The notes beneath the pieces are model-generated. The model searched no databases and was not told the origin of the DNA. It was given only the letters and a program-made list of their open reading frames with translations. From Paenibacillus sp. UNC451MF (GTDB taxonomy: Bacteria; Bacillota; Bacilli; Paenibacillales; NBRC-103111), in the NCBI RefSeq assembly GCF_000686845.1, contig NZ_KK366025.1:1-41319 (forward strand): 41,319 nt of DNA, read 5' to 3'. A program made the position numbers and the translations under genes. Of the stretch, positions 22,784 through 32,105 are shown in pieces (the first letter of the stretch is position 1; each line of letters opens with the position of its first letter).

Positions 22784-24334
22784 TTAAGTCGTTTTCATAT
22801 ATTCTGACGGCGTGCAGCCTGCATACTTTTTGAATACTTGGCTGAAATATTGAGGATTGTCTCCGAATCCAAGCTCTTCGGCAAGCTCAAATATTTTAAT
22901 GTCGGATTTTTGATGAATTAGCTCAATGGCCTTGGAGATTCTGACCCTCATCACATAGTTGGAAAATTTTTCGCCGGTCTCTTTTTTGAATAGCTTGCCC
23001 AAATAATCCGAGTTCATGTAAAGCATTTGATGGGCAACCCAATTCAGCGATAGCTCAGGGTTTCCCAAATGCTCATTGATTATATCGACTACCTTGCTTA
23101 CGATGGCACTGTGCTTAGTTTTCGTCTGCTCGTAATGCGTTGATGTGATCTCATCCGCAGTCTCTTTAAAGAACGATTGAATGGCCTGCAGTGTGTCTAA
23201 TTGCATCAGCTTCACGACTTTGTCCATATATCCGTGCATGTTCTCGGAATCGCCTAGCCTTATCATCGCCATAAACAGCTGAATAACGTAAGATTTGGCT
23301 GTAGTAATATCCGAACGAAGCTCCGATAACTTCAGGAAAAATAGCTCGATTTCACGTACTGCCTCTTCCCTATTCCCTGTTTTGATCTGCATAATCAAAT
23401 TGTCTTCGTTAAAACCGAGCTCCTCGATCTCCGTTCTTCCCAAACCGACAATATCCAATTCTGTGATCAAGCTTCCCTCACCGAGGTAGAAACGGTAATT
23501 TAAGCATTCAAGCGTCTGCTTATACAAGCTGCGTGCCTGGGTGATTTCACCCGCTTCACTCAATGCTATAGTGAGATCAATCTTGTAGTACCGCAGGAAT
23601 GTTTCACGGATAAGTCCAATCCGTTCCTGAAGGATACCCTCCGTAGTTGTATTCTCCACGACAATAAGGACGTGATCTCCGACGGTTGAGCTTAACACGT
23701 TGTTTTCCAACAGCTCTTCGGCAATATTTTTCACAGCAAACAAATGCTCAAACTCGAACGGACCATCGAGATGAAACAAGATCAGTCTCACCTTGCGATC
23801 GCCTAGATCCAATTGGAACAAATGGCTGAAATATTCCCAATCCCGGTTTCCATAAGTTTTATTCGTTACAAACTCTTTCAGAAACTGCTCCTTCACATGG
23901 GGCAGCACCTTGGCCAAGCCTTCCTTCATATTGCTCACGAATTGCTCGCTCTGACGTTCCTCGTTCAGCTCCAAGACCAGCTCTTGAAGAACCTCCATTA
24001 TCTTGTTCTCGTTACATGGCTTTAGCAAATAATGCTTTACACCGTACTCAATAGCCGATTGAGCATATTCAAATTCTCCGAAGCCGGATAGAAGGATAAG
24101 CTTAATCTCCGGAAATTGAGCGGATACTTTAGCCGCTAGCTGGAGTCCGTCCATCCCAGGCATTTTAATGTCACTAATAATAATGTGAGGCGGATCCTCT
24201 ATGATCTTATCGTAGGCCTCAATACCATTGCGAGCAGTTCCCGCCAAAACGGTACCGGCACTCTCCCAATCCACAATTCTAGATATGCCGTCCAGTATGA
24301 TTCGTTCATCGTCTACTAGCAGTACTTTGTACAC
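22784..24334 (-). CDS. AraC-type response regulator (YesN-like)
   Basis: A 516-residue regulator. Residues 1-120 are a receiver domain (VLLVDDER; phosphorylation site D55 in ISDIKMPG; LKPCNE). A long helical middle part follows. Residues about 410-516 are a double helix-turn-helix AraC domain ending GFGDNPQYFSQVFKKYAGCTPSEYM. It is encoded directly after its sensor kinase. The open frame extends 30 codons upstream, but GAGGGA lies 6 nt before the GTG at 24334 and the receiver starts there (MYKVLLVDD). It probably activates the adjacent importer promoters. Confidence 0.88.
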   Translation of the reverse strand: MYKVLLVDDERIILDGISRIVDWESAGTVLAGTARNGIEAYDKIIEDPPHIIISDIKMPGMDGLQLAAKVSAQFPEIKLILLSGFGEFEYAQSAIEYGVKHYLLKPCNENKIMEVLQELVLELNEERQSEQFVSNMKEGLAKVLPHVKEQFLKEFVTNKTYGNRDWEYFSHLFQLDLGDRKVRLILFHLDGPFEFEHLFAVKNIAEELLENNVLSSTVGDHVLIVVENTTTEGILQERIGLIRETFLRYYKIDLTIALSEAGEITQARSLYKQTLECLNYRFYLGEGSLITELDIVGLGRTEIEELGFNEDNLIMQIKTGNREEAVREIELFFLKLSELRSDITTAKSYVIQLFMAMIRLGDSENMHGYMDKVVKLMQLDTLQAIQSFFKETADEITSTHYEQTKTKHSAIVSKVVDIINEHLGNPELSLNWVAHQMLYMNSDYLGKLFKKETGEKFSNYVMRVRISKAIELIHQKSDIKIFELAEELGFGDNPQYFSQVFKKYAGCTPSEYMKTT

Positions 24335-24335
24335 A

Positions 24336-26108
24336 TTAATCCCTCGTTTCATCCGGAATGATGATGGCGACGCTTGTCCCCTTATCTTGCTGACTGTCCA
24401 GCCGAATGCCGTATTCTTCTCCATAGGCCAAGATGATACGTTCCTCTATATTTTTCAGTCCGATCCCGCTGCCGCGCGTGCGGGCTTCTCCTTTTCTAAC
24501 CTGTTCAAGCAGCGTTTCATCCATGCCGGGTCCATTGTCTTCCACCACGATAAGCATCTTATCGGGTTCCCTTTTGGCATAAATTCGAATCGTGCACGGT
24601 TCGAGCATCTGCTCAAGCGCATAATGGATGGAATTTTCCAGCAGAGGCTGCAATGTCAGCTTAGGCAGCATGAGCCTTTTGACTTCATCAGGAATATCCA
24701 TTTCGAACACAAGCCGTTCCTCAAAACGGTATTTCTGAATCGTAATATAACACATCACGATTTCCAATTCTTCTTCAACCGTAATCAATGTTTCTCGCAT
24801 ACTGATCGAGCTTCTTAGTAAAAATCCTAGCGCCTCAACCATTTTGGAAATTTGAGGCTGACCGTTTGTTTTGGCAAGCCAGTTAATCGACTCCAATGTG
24901 TTATACAAAAAATGCGGATTGATCTGCGCCTGAAGCGCTTTAAACTGCGTTTCTTTTATGGTTAGCTGCTTGGCATAGTTTTCGGTAATCAGCTCGTTGA
25001 TTTGCTGCATCATCATGCGGAAGGTGCGGTGAAGCTGGCCGACTTCATCCATTTGCAAAGCGATCGGATCCGCCGTTTCCGATTCACTAAGACTGAAATC
25101 CCCTTTTTGGACCTGCTTCATCCGGCCGATCAAGTCTTCTATAGGTCGTGTCAGGCTCCTTGCAAAATTAATGGCTAGCGCCATAACCGCAAGCAAGCTA
25201 ACAATAAAACCGATAAGCAGAAACCTTTTCATCAGGACGATTTTTTGGAAGATGGTGTCATACGGGACCAGACTGTGATAGGCCCAGCCCAAATAGCCTG
25301 ACTGAATTTGTGTCCAGAAATAAGATCGCCCGTTGAATTGCTTGATCTCATAATTGTGCTGCCATTGATCCGTAATCGGAACGAACGAGCCTAGCTCATA
25401 ATCCGGCTTGGTCGGATAAATGATATGCTCACCAGAAGCGATTCTCATTTCCCCGTTCTTCAGCTCCGTACCGGCAATAACGTCATCTACTATTTTCTCA
25501 AATCGAATACGAACGACCAGCGTTCCGATCCGATTCAGACTGAAGTTTTGATTTTGATAAGAGCGAATTTCACGGGCGGCTATTAAATTCGCGTCCTCGG
25601 AGTCCGGGAGAATCCAGCGAATCTCTCCGGAGCCTTTGGCGGATTCGTCAAGAATCATTTGTTTTTTTTCTTTTGACACTGTTGAGGATTGACCTGCCAA
25701 AGCCTGTTCACCTAGCAAGTCGGTAACCTCTATCGAGTAAATATATTTTTCATACCCTGCGTATTGTACCAGCTTATCGGATATATACGAACGAATGCGC
25801 AATTTTTCAAATTCCGGCGTATCGTCAGTGATTGAGACCAGCATGCTTTGAATCTGCGAATCCGTTGCTATACTGAACGATAGCCTGTCCATCTTCTTCA
25901 GTTCATTCTCAATCCCGCTTGAGGATAGGTTGAGCAGCTGAGAGGATTTAGAATAAAGCTGTTCGTCATAGATCGAATAAGCATACTGCAGCGAAAAATA
26001 CGTAATAAGAAAACAAACCGCCATAATAAGAGAGATAAGCGAAAATACTTTATGCTTGATCTTCCAGTTGACAGCTGTCTGGAAAAAAGGAAATGCAAAC
26101 CGTTTCAT
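24336..26108 (-). CDS. Sensor histidine kinase (YesM-like)
   Basis: A 590-residue membrane kinase. TM1 lies at about residues 20-42, an extracellular sensor domain of about 250 residues follows, then TM2 at about 294-314, HAMP (SLTRPIEDLIGRM), a His_kinase domain with QINPHFLYNTLESINW (phospho-acceptor H399) and a HATPase domain (EDNGPGMDE, GSGIGLKNIEERI). This is the YesM/LytS-type layout. It probably senses rhamnogalacturonan-derived sugars or a substrate-loaded binding protein. The frame opens at 26234, but AAGGAGGAG sits before the ATG at 26108 and the protein then begins like YesM kinases. The TAA stop and the GTG of the regulator are one base apart. Confidence 0.88.
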   Translation of the reverse strand: MKRFAFPFFQTAVNWKIKHKVFSLISLIMAVCFLITYFSLQYAYSIYDEQLYSKSSQLLNLSSSGIENELKKMDRLSFSIATDSQIQSMLVSITDDTPEFEKLRIRSYISDKLVQYAGYEKYIYSIEVTDLLGEQALAGQSSTVSKEKKQMILDESAKGSGEIRWILPDSEDANLIAAREIRSYQNQNFSLNRIGTLVVRIRFEKIVDDVIAGTELKNGEMRIASGEHIIYPTKPDYELGSFVPITDQWQHNYEIKQFNGRSYFWTQIQSGYLGWAYHSLVPYDTIFQKIVLMKRFLLIGFIVSLLAVMALAINFARSLTRPIEDLIGRMKQVQKGDFSLSESETADPIALQMDEVGQLHRTFRMMMQQINELITENYAKQLTIKETQFKALQAQINPHFLYNTLESINWLAKTNGQPQISKMVEALGFLLRSSISMRETLITVEEELEIVMCYITIQKYRFEERLVFEMDIPDEVKRLMLPKLTLQPLLENSIHYALEQMLEPCTIRIYAKREPDKMLIVVEDNGPGMDETLLEQVRKGEARTRGSGIGLKNIEERIILAYGEEYGIRLDSQQDKGTSVAIIIPDETRD

Positions 26109-26282
26109 GCTAAGCGGCTCCTCCTTCGAGGCTGTTCGTTTTCTACCTATCGTACAATATCTCGCAGCAAACAGCCAATGACATTTCGAGATTGCAGCAT
26201 AGTCTGTGGCCATGCTATGATAAACCCATTCCATTATTTGGGATTCGATATCACTTTACCGGGCAGAAGATAGGGGTACGTA

Positions 26283-26927
26283 ATGGGCAAACGAATTGGA
26301 TTATTTCTTATTTGGCTATTTCTTTTTGTGTTCGGCTGTCTATACTATTATTTACTGCATAACACGAATCAACCGCTTCTGTTTTATTCCACAGCCTGTC
26401 TGATTATAGTATTGTGCCTTACCTGTTTTCTTCTGCTGCTTCAACGGTACAGATTCGATTGGAAGACGATTGCAGGCACCTTATTTCTTGGACTCCTTCT
26501 TGTTTTTGTTGTCAGGCAAGGATTGGATCAACGGATGAATTTTAACTTGCAGAACACCTTAAGCCGAGAGCTTCCCGGGGTCATTCTTGACATTAAAGCT
26601 TCTTCATATCATGCAGTATGGGCCCGGCCCATCGATCCTCAAGGAAACTATGGCAATGAAACAAGAACAGAGGGGCATTTTTTTCCATCCCTCCCCTACT
26701 CCCAGTCAGAGGTTGTATTAGCGGATCATCCCGCTGAAGATAACGTAGATACCATTAGCTACAGATTCATAATCAAGCAGCCCTACTTCGTAGACAATAA
26801 AGACGTATCCGCCAAATATTGCTTCGTTTTGGGGGTATGCAGCTACTTTTACAAAGGCTACGCTGATGTGAATGCTCAAACTGGCGAAGTTATTGGTCTC
26901 AAAATCGTGTATAGCGATATCAAGTAA
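26283..26927 (+). CDS. Membrane-anchored protein, unknown function
   Basis: A 214-residue protein with three hydrophobic helices in the first 80 residues (about 6-25, 33-53, 61-78) and a soluble C-terminal domain of about 130 residues probably outside the cell. I do not recognise a family. The C-terminal part (NVDTISYRFIIKQPYFVD ... GEVIGLKIVYSDI) looks like a beta-rich, possibly PepSY-like fold, but that is weak. AGGGGT precedes the ATG. It is divergent from the sensor kinase and ends at a bidirectional terminator. Confidence 0.65.
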   Translation: MGKRIGLFLIWLFLFVFGCLYYYLLHNTNQPLLFYSTACLIIVLCLTCFLLLLQRYRFDWKTIAGTLFLGLLLVFVVRQGLDQRMNFNLQNTLSRELPGVILDIKASSYHAVWARPIDPQGNYGNETRTEGHFFPSLPYSQSEVVLADHPAEDNVDTISYRFIIKQPYFVDNKDVSAKYCFVLGVCSYFYKGYADVNAQTGEVIGLKIVYSDIK

Positions 26928-26948
26928 ACTCCCCCTTAGAGCATACGA

Positions 26949-26989
26949 AAAAACCTTAGCAACCGAAGCCACTAAGGTTTTTGTCTTTT
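26949..26989. terminator. Bidirectional terminator
   Basis: A perfect 11-bp stem, AAAAACCTTAG (26949-26959) with CTAAGGTTTTT (26972-26982), serves the membrane-protein gene and the convergent gene ending at 26988. Confidence 0.85.
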
Positions 26990-27350
26990 AATCCGATAGT
27001 TTATTACCATATTTGGATACGTCCTCTAGGTCATCATTCGTATGCCGCTTCCATCTTCCCCTCCGTTCTCGCCTGCCATAAGTGGGTACAACATCTATGA
27101 CTGCATCCGCGTCTATTTCGGTAATCCAATCAGTCAGAGCTGCTTCCTCCAGCCTGGAAATCACTAGCCCCAAACTACTAATCGAAACCCCAAAGCCATT
27201 ATCTCTGCTAGCCAAAAGCTCCACTTTCCGTCCAAACTTCCTTTGGATAGCCTCTCCAATTTCTTCTGCACAGCTCGTTTGGATAATCATGCTGCGAGTC
27301 CAAGTGGACTCATTCACAAGTCTCCCTATTACGTCCCTCACATGTCTCAA
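26988..27350 (-). CDS. Small soluble protein, possibly DUF2179-like
   Basis: A 120-residue protein starting MRHVRDVIGRLVNESTWTRS. Residues about 36-95 (VELLASRDNGFGVSISSLGLVISRLEEAALTDWITEIDADAVIDVVPTYG in outline) have the 'ISR.E...L.....IDADA...V' shape of DUF2179 domains, but I am not certain. The C-terminus is very basic (RRERRGRWKRH). The start is TTG at 27350, 7 nt after GGGGG. It follows khtU by 59 nt and may be the third gene of that operon. Confidence 0.5.
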   Translation of the reverse strand: MRHVRDVIGRLVNESTWTRSMIIQTSCAEEIGEAIQRKFGRKVELLASRDNGFGVSISSLGLVISRLEEAALTDWITEIDADAVIDVVPTYGRRERRGRWKRHTNDDLEDVSKYGNKLSD

Positions 27351-27409
27351 TTGAATTCCCCCTCACTATAATGAGTTAGAAACTCTTCTTTCGAACTAAC
27401 CGTATAGGC

Positions 27410-28666
27410 TCATCTATCCGAAGCAGCAGCTTGCTCTCTTCTTTCCTTTTGCTTCTCTCTTGCAGACAGCTTGAACATTCGGTCTAACACACGGTATATA
27501 TGCTTCGTCTCTTTCGTCAGCAGCGGTCCGATGACAGCAAGAATTAGTACATACAAGGCGGCAAAAGGTTGAATGATCGGCAATAAGCCTCCTGCTTTTG
27601 CAAGATTCGCCATTATGATCGAAAACTCCCCGCGGGCTACAATAGTGAAGCCGATATTGACTGATGCTTTCGGGGAAAGCCCCGCACTGTGTCCAGCCCA
27701 CATCCCGGCGGCAAAATTACCGGCCAGTGTCAGAAGCACCGCTCCCAAGGACAACCATACCGCTCCTCCAAGGGTAGTGGGGTCAATGGTCAAACCGAAG
27801 CTGAAGAAAAAGACGGCGCCGAAAAAATCACGAAACGGCATAATCAACTGCTCAATCCGTTTGCGATGCTCCGTTTCTGCAAACACCAAGCCGACAAGCA
27901 GCGCTCCAATGGCTTCTGCCACATGAATCGTTTCGGAAAAACCTGCGATAATGAATAATATAGCGAAGATCACAAGTAGAAACAGCTCATTGGACCGAAT
28001 ATTTAGCATCCGATTCAAGAATGGCACCGCCTTGCGGCCTACGATCAGTACGAACAGCATAAAGCCAAGTGCAACAAGCGCAGACAAGAGGATCCCACCT
28101 ATAGAAGAGGAGCCGCTTAGTATGAGACCCGAGATGATGGATATATAAATCGCAAGGAATACATCCTCGAACATAATGATGCCTAGAATCATTTCGGTCT
28201 CAGGATTAGCCGTTCTTTTTAAATCGACCAATACTTTAGCAACAATGGCGCTCGAAGATATCGTTGTAATCCCTGCTACTACAAGCAGCTCTAATAAGGG
28301 CAGCCCGGCGGCAAACCCGAACAACAATCCGAGCGTAAAATTAATCAAAATATAAATCGTGCCTCCAACGGCAATCGACCGCCCGGATCGAATTAACCGC
28401 CCCACTGAAAACTCTAACCCCAAGTAAAATAATAGGAATAGAACCCCTATCCTTCCCAAAAATTCAATCAACGGCGCACTCGAAATAAAGCGGAGATCAA
28501 TATGCCACACTTCAAAGGAATGTGGCCCGACCGCCATACCAACCAATATATAGAACGGAATCACGGAGAAACGAAGCTTCGCCGACAATAAGCCTGATAA
28601 CGCGATGAGCGCAATAGCCACTCCAATCTCAAATACGATGTAGTTCATGCGTTCCATCACATCCAT
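27410..28666 (-). CDS. khtU: K+(Na+)/H+ antiporter, CPA2 family (KhtU-like)
   Basis: A 418-residue membrane protein with about 12 helices, of the Na_H_Exchanger/KefB type (PF00999). Marks are [19 protein letters not shown], the [10 protein letters not shown] segment and [11 protein letters not shown]. Length and pairing with a TrkA-C protein match B. subtilis KhtU, a K+/H+ antiporter controlled by KhtT. There is no C-terminal TrkA-N domain, as expected when the regulator is separate. The first ATG (28666) lies inside khtT, an overlap of 38 nt; ATGs at 28657 and 28648 are also possible. Confidence 0.82.
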   Translation of the reverse strand: MDVMERMNYIVFEIGVAIALIALSGLLSAKLRFSVIPFYILVGMAVGPHSFEVWHIDLRFISSAPLIEFLGRIGVLFLLFYLGLEFSVGRLIRSGRSIAVGGTIYILINFTLGLLFGFAAGLPLLELLVVAGITTISSSAIVAKVLVDLKRTANPETEMILGIIMFEDVFLAIYISIISGLILSGSSSIGGILLSALVALGFMLFVLIVGRKAVPFLNRMLNIRSNELFLLVIFAILFIIAGFSETIHVAEAIGALLVGLVFAETEHRKRIEQLIMPFRDFFGAVFFFSFGLTIDPTTLGGAVWLSLGAVLLTLAGNFAAGMWAGHSAGLSPKASVNIGFTIVARGEFSIIMANLAKAGGLLPIIQPFAALYVLILAVIGPLLTKETKHIYRVLDRMFKLSAREKQKERREQAAASDR

Positions 28667-29150
28667 TCGTCAAAATTGTTTTAAAAAGCTTCTGCTGCCT
28701 CCTCTCTCCAGCTACTACGAGTGTTGAATCCGCCGTTAGCACAATTTCCGGTCCCGGATTAATGTGCTTAACGGCTTGATGCTTTTCTACAACAGCAATA
28801 ATAGTCGCTCCGCACGTCTGGCGAATGTTCAGCTCTCCTATCGTTTTTCCGACACAGAGATAATCGTCTTCAACCCGGTACCATTCAATAATGAGATCAT
28901 CCAGCGCCATTTCTATCGTTTCAAGCGCCTTAGGCTTATACGTCATTCCCCCGATGATCCCCGCAACTATGCGAGCCTCGTCATCATCGAGAGAAATCAT
29001 CGAAATGCTTTCATCCGCTTCAGGATACTCATAATGGTAGCATTCGCGTCTGCCGTCGTCATGGACGACAATAACGAGCCTGTCTCCTCCCCTCGTTGTC
29101 ATTTGAAATTTTTTTCCGATCCCTGGAAGATCGGTTTCTCGAATGGTCAT
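28629..29150 (-). CDS. khtT: Regulatory subunit of K+/H+ antiporter (KhtT-like, TrkA-C domain)
   Basis: A 173-residue soluble protein. The N-terminal domain ([35 protein letters not shown]) is the KhtT-type beta domain. The C-terminal TrkA-C/RCK_C domain covers residues about 85-165 ([22 protein letters not shown] ... [19 protein letters not shown]). In B. subtilis KhtT gates KhtU and binds cyclic di-AMP; the same role is likely here but not shown. AGGAGG lies 8 nt before the ATG. First gene of the operon. Confidence 0.83.
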   Translation of the reverse strand: MTIRETDLPGIGKKFQMTTRGGDRLVIVVHDDGRRECYHYEYPEADESISMISLDDDEARIVAGIIGGMTYKPKALETIEMALDDLIIEWYRVEDDYLCVGKTIGELNIRQTCGATIIAVVEKHQAVKHINPGPEIVLTADSTLVVAGERRQQKLFKTILTNGCDGTHELHRI

Positions 29151-29384
29151 ATCTCCATCCTCCTTTGTCCTATTTCGTTTTTAGGCATAAGCAAACAGAC
29201 CCTCAGACTCTCCTTTTTTTCAAAAAGAAGACATAGAGCTTGGGAGCAATGCCTGATCCTTTTATCTGAACGAAACGAATACGTACAAATGAACAACACA
29301 AATAAACCGTCTGGATTGAGCTAAAAAATGGCTGTAGGAACGGTTGACTTTGAAAAAATCAATTGGAGTGAACCCGAAATGATA

Positions 29385-29744
29385 CTAAACGAAGAGAGAA
29401 GTAAACTTGATGGGGGATAAAATCTGCCGAATGAGACGGCGGGCAATCAGGGGTTGAAACGTAACGTGGGTTTCCGGAATAGCGCAGCGTAAGCCTTGAC
29501 TCATGCTAATCAAGAGAAAAGAAAGTACGGAGAAGAACATACTCCAACGCATCGAATCCGAGGAAGCATTTTGTTTGCGCACAGTAGCCTTGCTCGTAAA
29601 ATATTCTACCCCTTGTTGGACCGAGGTGCGTGCCGTTTCGCTTACGTTGGACTCTAAGCTTGGAGTAGGTGTAGCAAACAGCATGAATACAACGATTAAA
29701 ATCAATGATAACCAACGATTGGACGAGGTATCGCGAGATAACAT
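29385..29744 (-). CDS. Small membrane or secreted protein, unknown function
   Basis: A 119-residue protein with a hydrophobic N-terminal segment (residues about 12-26, LSLILIVVFMLFATP) that could be a signal or anchor, and a second hydrophobic segment near 66-82. I do not recognise it. An excellent AAGGAGG lies 9 nt before the ATG at 29744; an in-frame ATG at 29750 is too close to it. That RBS is the main reason to accept this frame over the overlapping ones. No clear operon partner. Confidence 0.55.
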   Translation of the reverse strand: MLSRDTSSNRWLSLILIVVFMLFATPTPSLESNVSETARTSVQQGVEYFTSKATVRKQNASSDSMRWSMFFSVLSFLLISMSQGLRCAIPETHVTFQPLIARRLIRQILSPIKFTSLFV

Positions 29745-29860
29745 ACACATTCACCTCCTTTTTCCTCGAATTTAACTTAATTATAGCATAAAACGGCCTT
29801 TTTTTCAAATTAGAGAACGGTTTCTTGCTTAGATTGTTATTACACCGAGAAACCGAAATA

Positions 29861-29894
29861 AGCTTAGCCGGAGCCAAAGCTCCTGAACTAAGCT
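29861..29894 (-). terminator. Stem-loop after the Dabb gene
   Basis: AGCTTAG / CTAAGCT outer arms with an inner GGAGC / GCTCC pair lie 35 nt past the stop at 29929. The U-tract is weak, so termination is probable but not certain. Confidence 0.5.
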
Positions 29895-29928
29895 GAATGT
29901 TGGTGTAGATATGTAGTCAATGATAGCA

Positions 29929-30222
29929 TTAAATTTCGATATCAGATACGATGCTGTCTACGCGACCAACTTCTCTAATAAAAGCAGCGACTGCCTGGTG
30001 CTTCGGATTTGGACCGTATGCCTCGAGCGCAGCCTTGTCTTCGAAACGAACGGAAAGAACAACCTGATAGCCCTGATTTTTTTCAGAAAAGTTAATGCCT
30101 GCTTGCAAATCGACGACGCCGTTAAGTTCGCTTCTTAGTGCTTTAAAACGATCTACAACCTCTTGAAGCTGTGCTTGTGTCGTGCTTTCGCCGAATTTAA
30201 CCAATACGATGTGATCGATCAT
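29929..30222 (-). CDS. Dabb-domain (stress-responsive alpha/beta barrel) protein
   Basis: A 97-residue dimeric alpha/beta-barrel protein (PF07876). It begins MIDHIVLVKFGESTTQAQLQ, with the family's central histidine (H4) and a conserved region VVDLQAGINFSEKNQGYQVVLSVRF, then YGPNPKHQAVAAF. The function of such proteins in bacilli is largely unknown. A frame to 30240 exists, but AAAGGGGAC lies 7 nt before the ATG at 30222 and the domain starts exactly there. Monocistronic. Confidence 0.85.
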   Translation of the reverse strand: MIDHIVLVKFGESTTQAQLQEVVDRFKALRSELNGVVDLQAGINFSEKNQGYQVVLSVRFEDKAALEAYGPNPKHQAVAAFIREVGRVDSIVSDIEI

Positions 30223-30327
30223 CTTAAGTCCCCTTTTCATAAATCAATACGCTTCACTATACCATGTTAGCCCAGGTTTTGCTATATCTTCACCTGTCAA
30301 TTCTGCTGTCATACGGATGAAATTCAT

Positions 30328-30777
30328 TCAACGAAACAGGCCCATCTCATTGGTTGACGTAAACCCTAGAGACTCGTACAACGGTCTAGCTGCATCGGTC
30401 GCCCCTAGCCGGTATAGACGGACATTGTTCACAGCGAACCATGCCAGTACTTCGTTTGTCAGCGTGCGAGCAAAGCCTTTCCTTCGATAGGCAGGCTCTA
30501 CATAAACGTCCGCTATAAAGCCGTAAACCTGCAGCTTGAGATAACGATATGGAGCATCATTGCGAATAAATCCGCCTGCGCATGCAATGACGCTTCCTTC
30601 CTGCTCAATAACAAAATGCTGTGCCGTGCCTGCTCGATACAGCTCCCTGTAATCCTCTGTGACCATCCGGTTAAAATCAGCGTGCAATCTTGGTGCCATC
30701 CCGGATTCTTCGAACATTTTGTACTTCAACTTCACAATTGCTGGGATTTCTTCTAGGTCTGCTTTTCTCGTTTCCAT
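30328..30777 (-). CDS. GNAT family N-acetyltransferase
   Basis: A 149-residue acetyltransferase. The fold is visible as METRKADLEEIPAIVKL (beta1-alpha1), YGFIADVYVEPAYRRKGFARTL with the acetyl-CoA pyrophosphate loop (R-R-K-G-F-A), and a C-terminal AARPLYESLGFTSTNEM. The substrate is unknown. GGAGGT lies about 8 nt before the ATG, and the gene follows the upstream GNAT gene by 6 nt. Last gene of a four-gene operon with two esterases. Confidence 0.85.
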   Translation of the reverse strand: METRKADLEEIPAIVKLKYKMFEESGMAPRLHADFNRMVTEDYRELYRAGTAQHFVIEQEGSVIACAGGFIRNDAPYRYLKLQVYGFIADVYVEPAYRRKGFARTLTNEVLAWFAVNNVRLYRLGATDAARPLYESLGFTSTNEMGLFR

Positions 30778-30783
30778 ATGACT

Positions 30784-31284
30784 TTACCTCCAGTCACAGA
30801 GTACCTTCATGTAAATATACACATCGACAAACTCATCTGTCTTGGTTCTAAATGCCCCAAAAAGGGTTCCAGCTCGTTGAAAGCCCAATGACTCCCATAA
30901 ACGGACCGAACCCGTATTGGAGGATACGACCGAATTGAATTGAAGCGCTCGATAGCCGAATTGCTTTGAGATTTCTATGGAATGTAAGCCGAGCATTTTA
31001 CCAATCCCGCGGTTCCTGTAATCGCTGCGAACGGCATACAACGCATTAGCTACGTGAGAGCCTCTGCCCGATGCATTTTTATGCAGAATATAAAAGCCTG
31101 TCAAATCTCCGGTCTCATGGACAGCACAATAAACCGCATCCTGCCGCCGGATAATATCCTCTATTTTTTGTCTGTCAAACGGTTCAGTCCAATGAAAGCT
31201 CTCGCCCTCTTGTATCACTTCATTCCAAATGAATTGTACCGCATCGAGATCCTTCTCCACAAAAGCTCTAATATGAATATCCAT
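30784..31284 (-). CDS. GNAT family N-acetyltransferase
   Basis: A 166-residue acetyltransferase, not a close paralogue of its neighbour. It has HIRAFVEKDLDAVQFIWNEV at the start, the acetyl-CoA loop YAVRSDYRNRGIGKML, and SSNTGSVRLWESLGFQRAGT at the end. The pattern resembles acetyltransferases acting on small amines or toxins (PAT/YncA-like), but no substrate can be assigned. The ATG lies 7 nt after the stop of the upstream esterase gene and has little RBS of its own, so translational coupling is likely. Confidence 0.84.
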   Translation of the reverse strand: MDIHIRAFVEKDLDAVQFIWNEVIQEGESFHWTEPFDRQKIEDIIRRQDAVYCAVHETGDLTGFYILHKNASGRGSHVANALYAVRSDYRNRGIGKMLGLHSIEISKQFGYRALQFNSVVSSNTGSVRLWESLGFQRAGTLFGAFRTKTDEFVDVYIYMKVLCDWR

Positions 31285-31291
31285 ATTGCAT

Positions 31292-32092
31292 TTACAACGC
31301 TAAGTACTTGGAATCGTTTTTTTCCAGCCCTAAATAGTTCAAGAAGCGAATCAGCTCCATCTCCCAGAACTCCCACGTATGCCCGAAGCCTTCCGCCTCA
31401 TGGTATTCATAATCGTACGTATTGCCTTCCAGCCCCACAAAGAAATCTCTTACCAGCTCATTCAAATCCAACCACGGGTCGAGACTTCCGCAAGCATGAT
31501 ATACTCTAGGCAACGGAGTACTCTTCTTGAGGGCTTCTTTGCCTAAATGCTGCAGATCATTTTTCGTCCCTCTCATATCGCCGTCTCCGAATAAAATAAT
31601 CCGGTCAAGAGCCTTGCGGGAGCCATCGTTAACAAAAGGCACATCCGTCTTGTCGCCTGCCGAGAACGCCCCAATAGCCCCGTACAGATCAGGCCTGGAA
31701 AGACCCGCTTTTAAGCATCCATAGCCCCCGTTAGAGAAGCCGGAAATCATATTGTCTTCCCGTGCTTCAGATAAGCGAGGAAACAAGTGGCGAAGATTGA
31801 GCGGAAGCTCCTCCGTCAAGTAAGTCAAAAACCGGCCGCCATGAGCCATATCGGTAAAACAAGAATGAAGTCCTCCCGGTACAATGAGCGCTAAGCCATA
31901 CTCCATTGCATAGCGTTCTGCATTCCCCATTCTCAGCCACGCAGATTCGTCACCTGAACCTCCATGCAAGAGCCACAGTACCTTCAGCTTGCCATCTCCC
32001 GAATAAGGACGCTTCTCTTGAGGAAGCACGACATTAACCGTCATTTCCATACCTAGTGCTTCAGAGAAAAAATGCGTTTCGAATAAAGCCAT
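31292..32092 (-). CDS. Esterase of the PF00756 (FrmB/tannase-like) family, second tandem copy
   Basis: A 266-residue alpha/beta hydrolase with no signal peptide. Marks are LLHGGSGDESAW (oxyanion region, residues 42-53), GFSNGGYG (nucleophile S120), CGSLDPWLD (D205) and GFGHTWEFW (H238). The catalytic triad is complete. It is homologous to the gene just upstream. The frame is open to 32464 but the real start is the ATG at 32092, with GAGGAGGGG 5-8 nt before it. Likely substrates of this group include acetyl or feruloyl esters on sugars and S-formylglutathione; which applies here is unknown. Confidence 0.82.
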   Translation of the reverse strand: MALFETHFFSEALGMEMTVNVVLPQEKRPYSGDGKLKVLWLLHGGSGDESAWLRMGNAERYAMEYGLALIVPGGLHSCFTDMAHGGRFLTYLTEELPLNLRHLFPRLSEAREDNMISGFSNGGYGCLKAGLSRPDLYGAIGAFSAGDKTDVPFVNDGSRKALDRIILFGDGDMRGTKNDLQHLGKEALKKSTPLPRVYHACGSLDPWLDLNELVRDFFVGLEGNTYDYEYHEAEGFGHTWEFWEMELIRFLNYLGLEKNDSKYLAL

Positions 32093-32105
32093 ACTTATCC
32101 CCTCC

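Noticed and set aside
29340-29420. TTGACT followed by a 12-codon forward frame
   Set aside because: No matching -10 box and the peptide is too short to support.
29506-29877. 123-residue leftward frame overlapping the small membrane protein
   Set aside because: The strong AAGGAGG is placed for the ATG at 29744 in the other frame; this one has no RBS.
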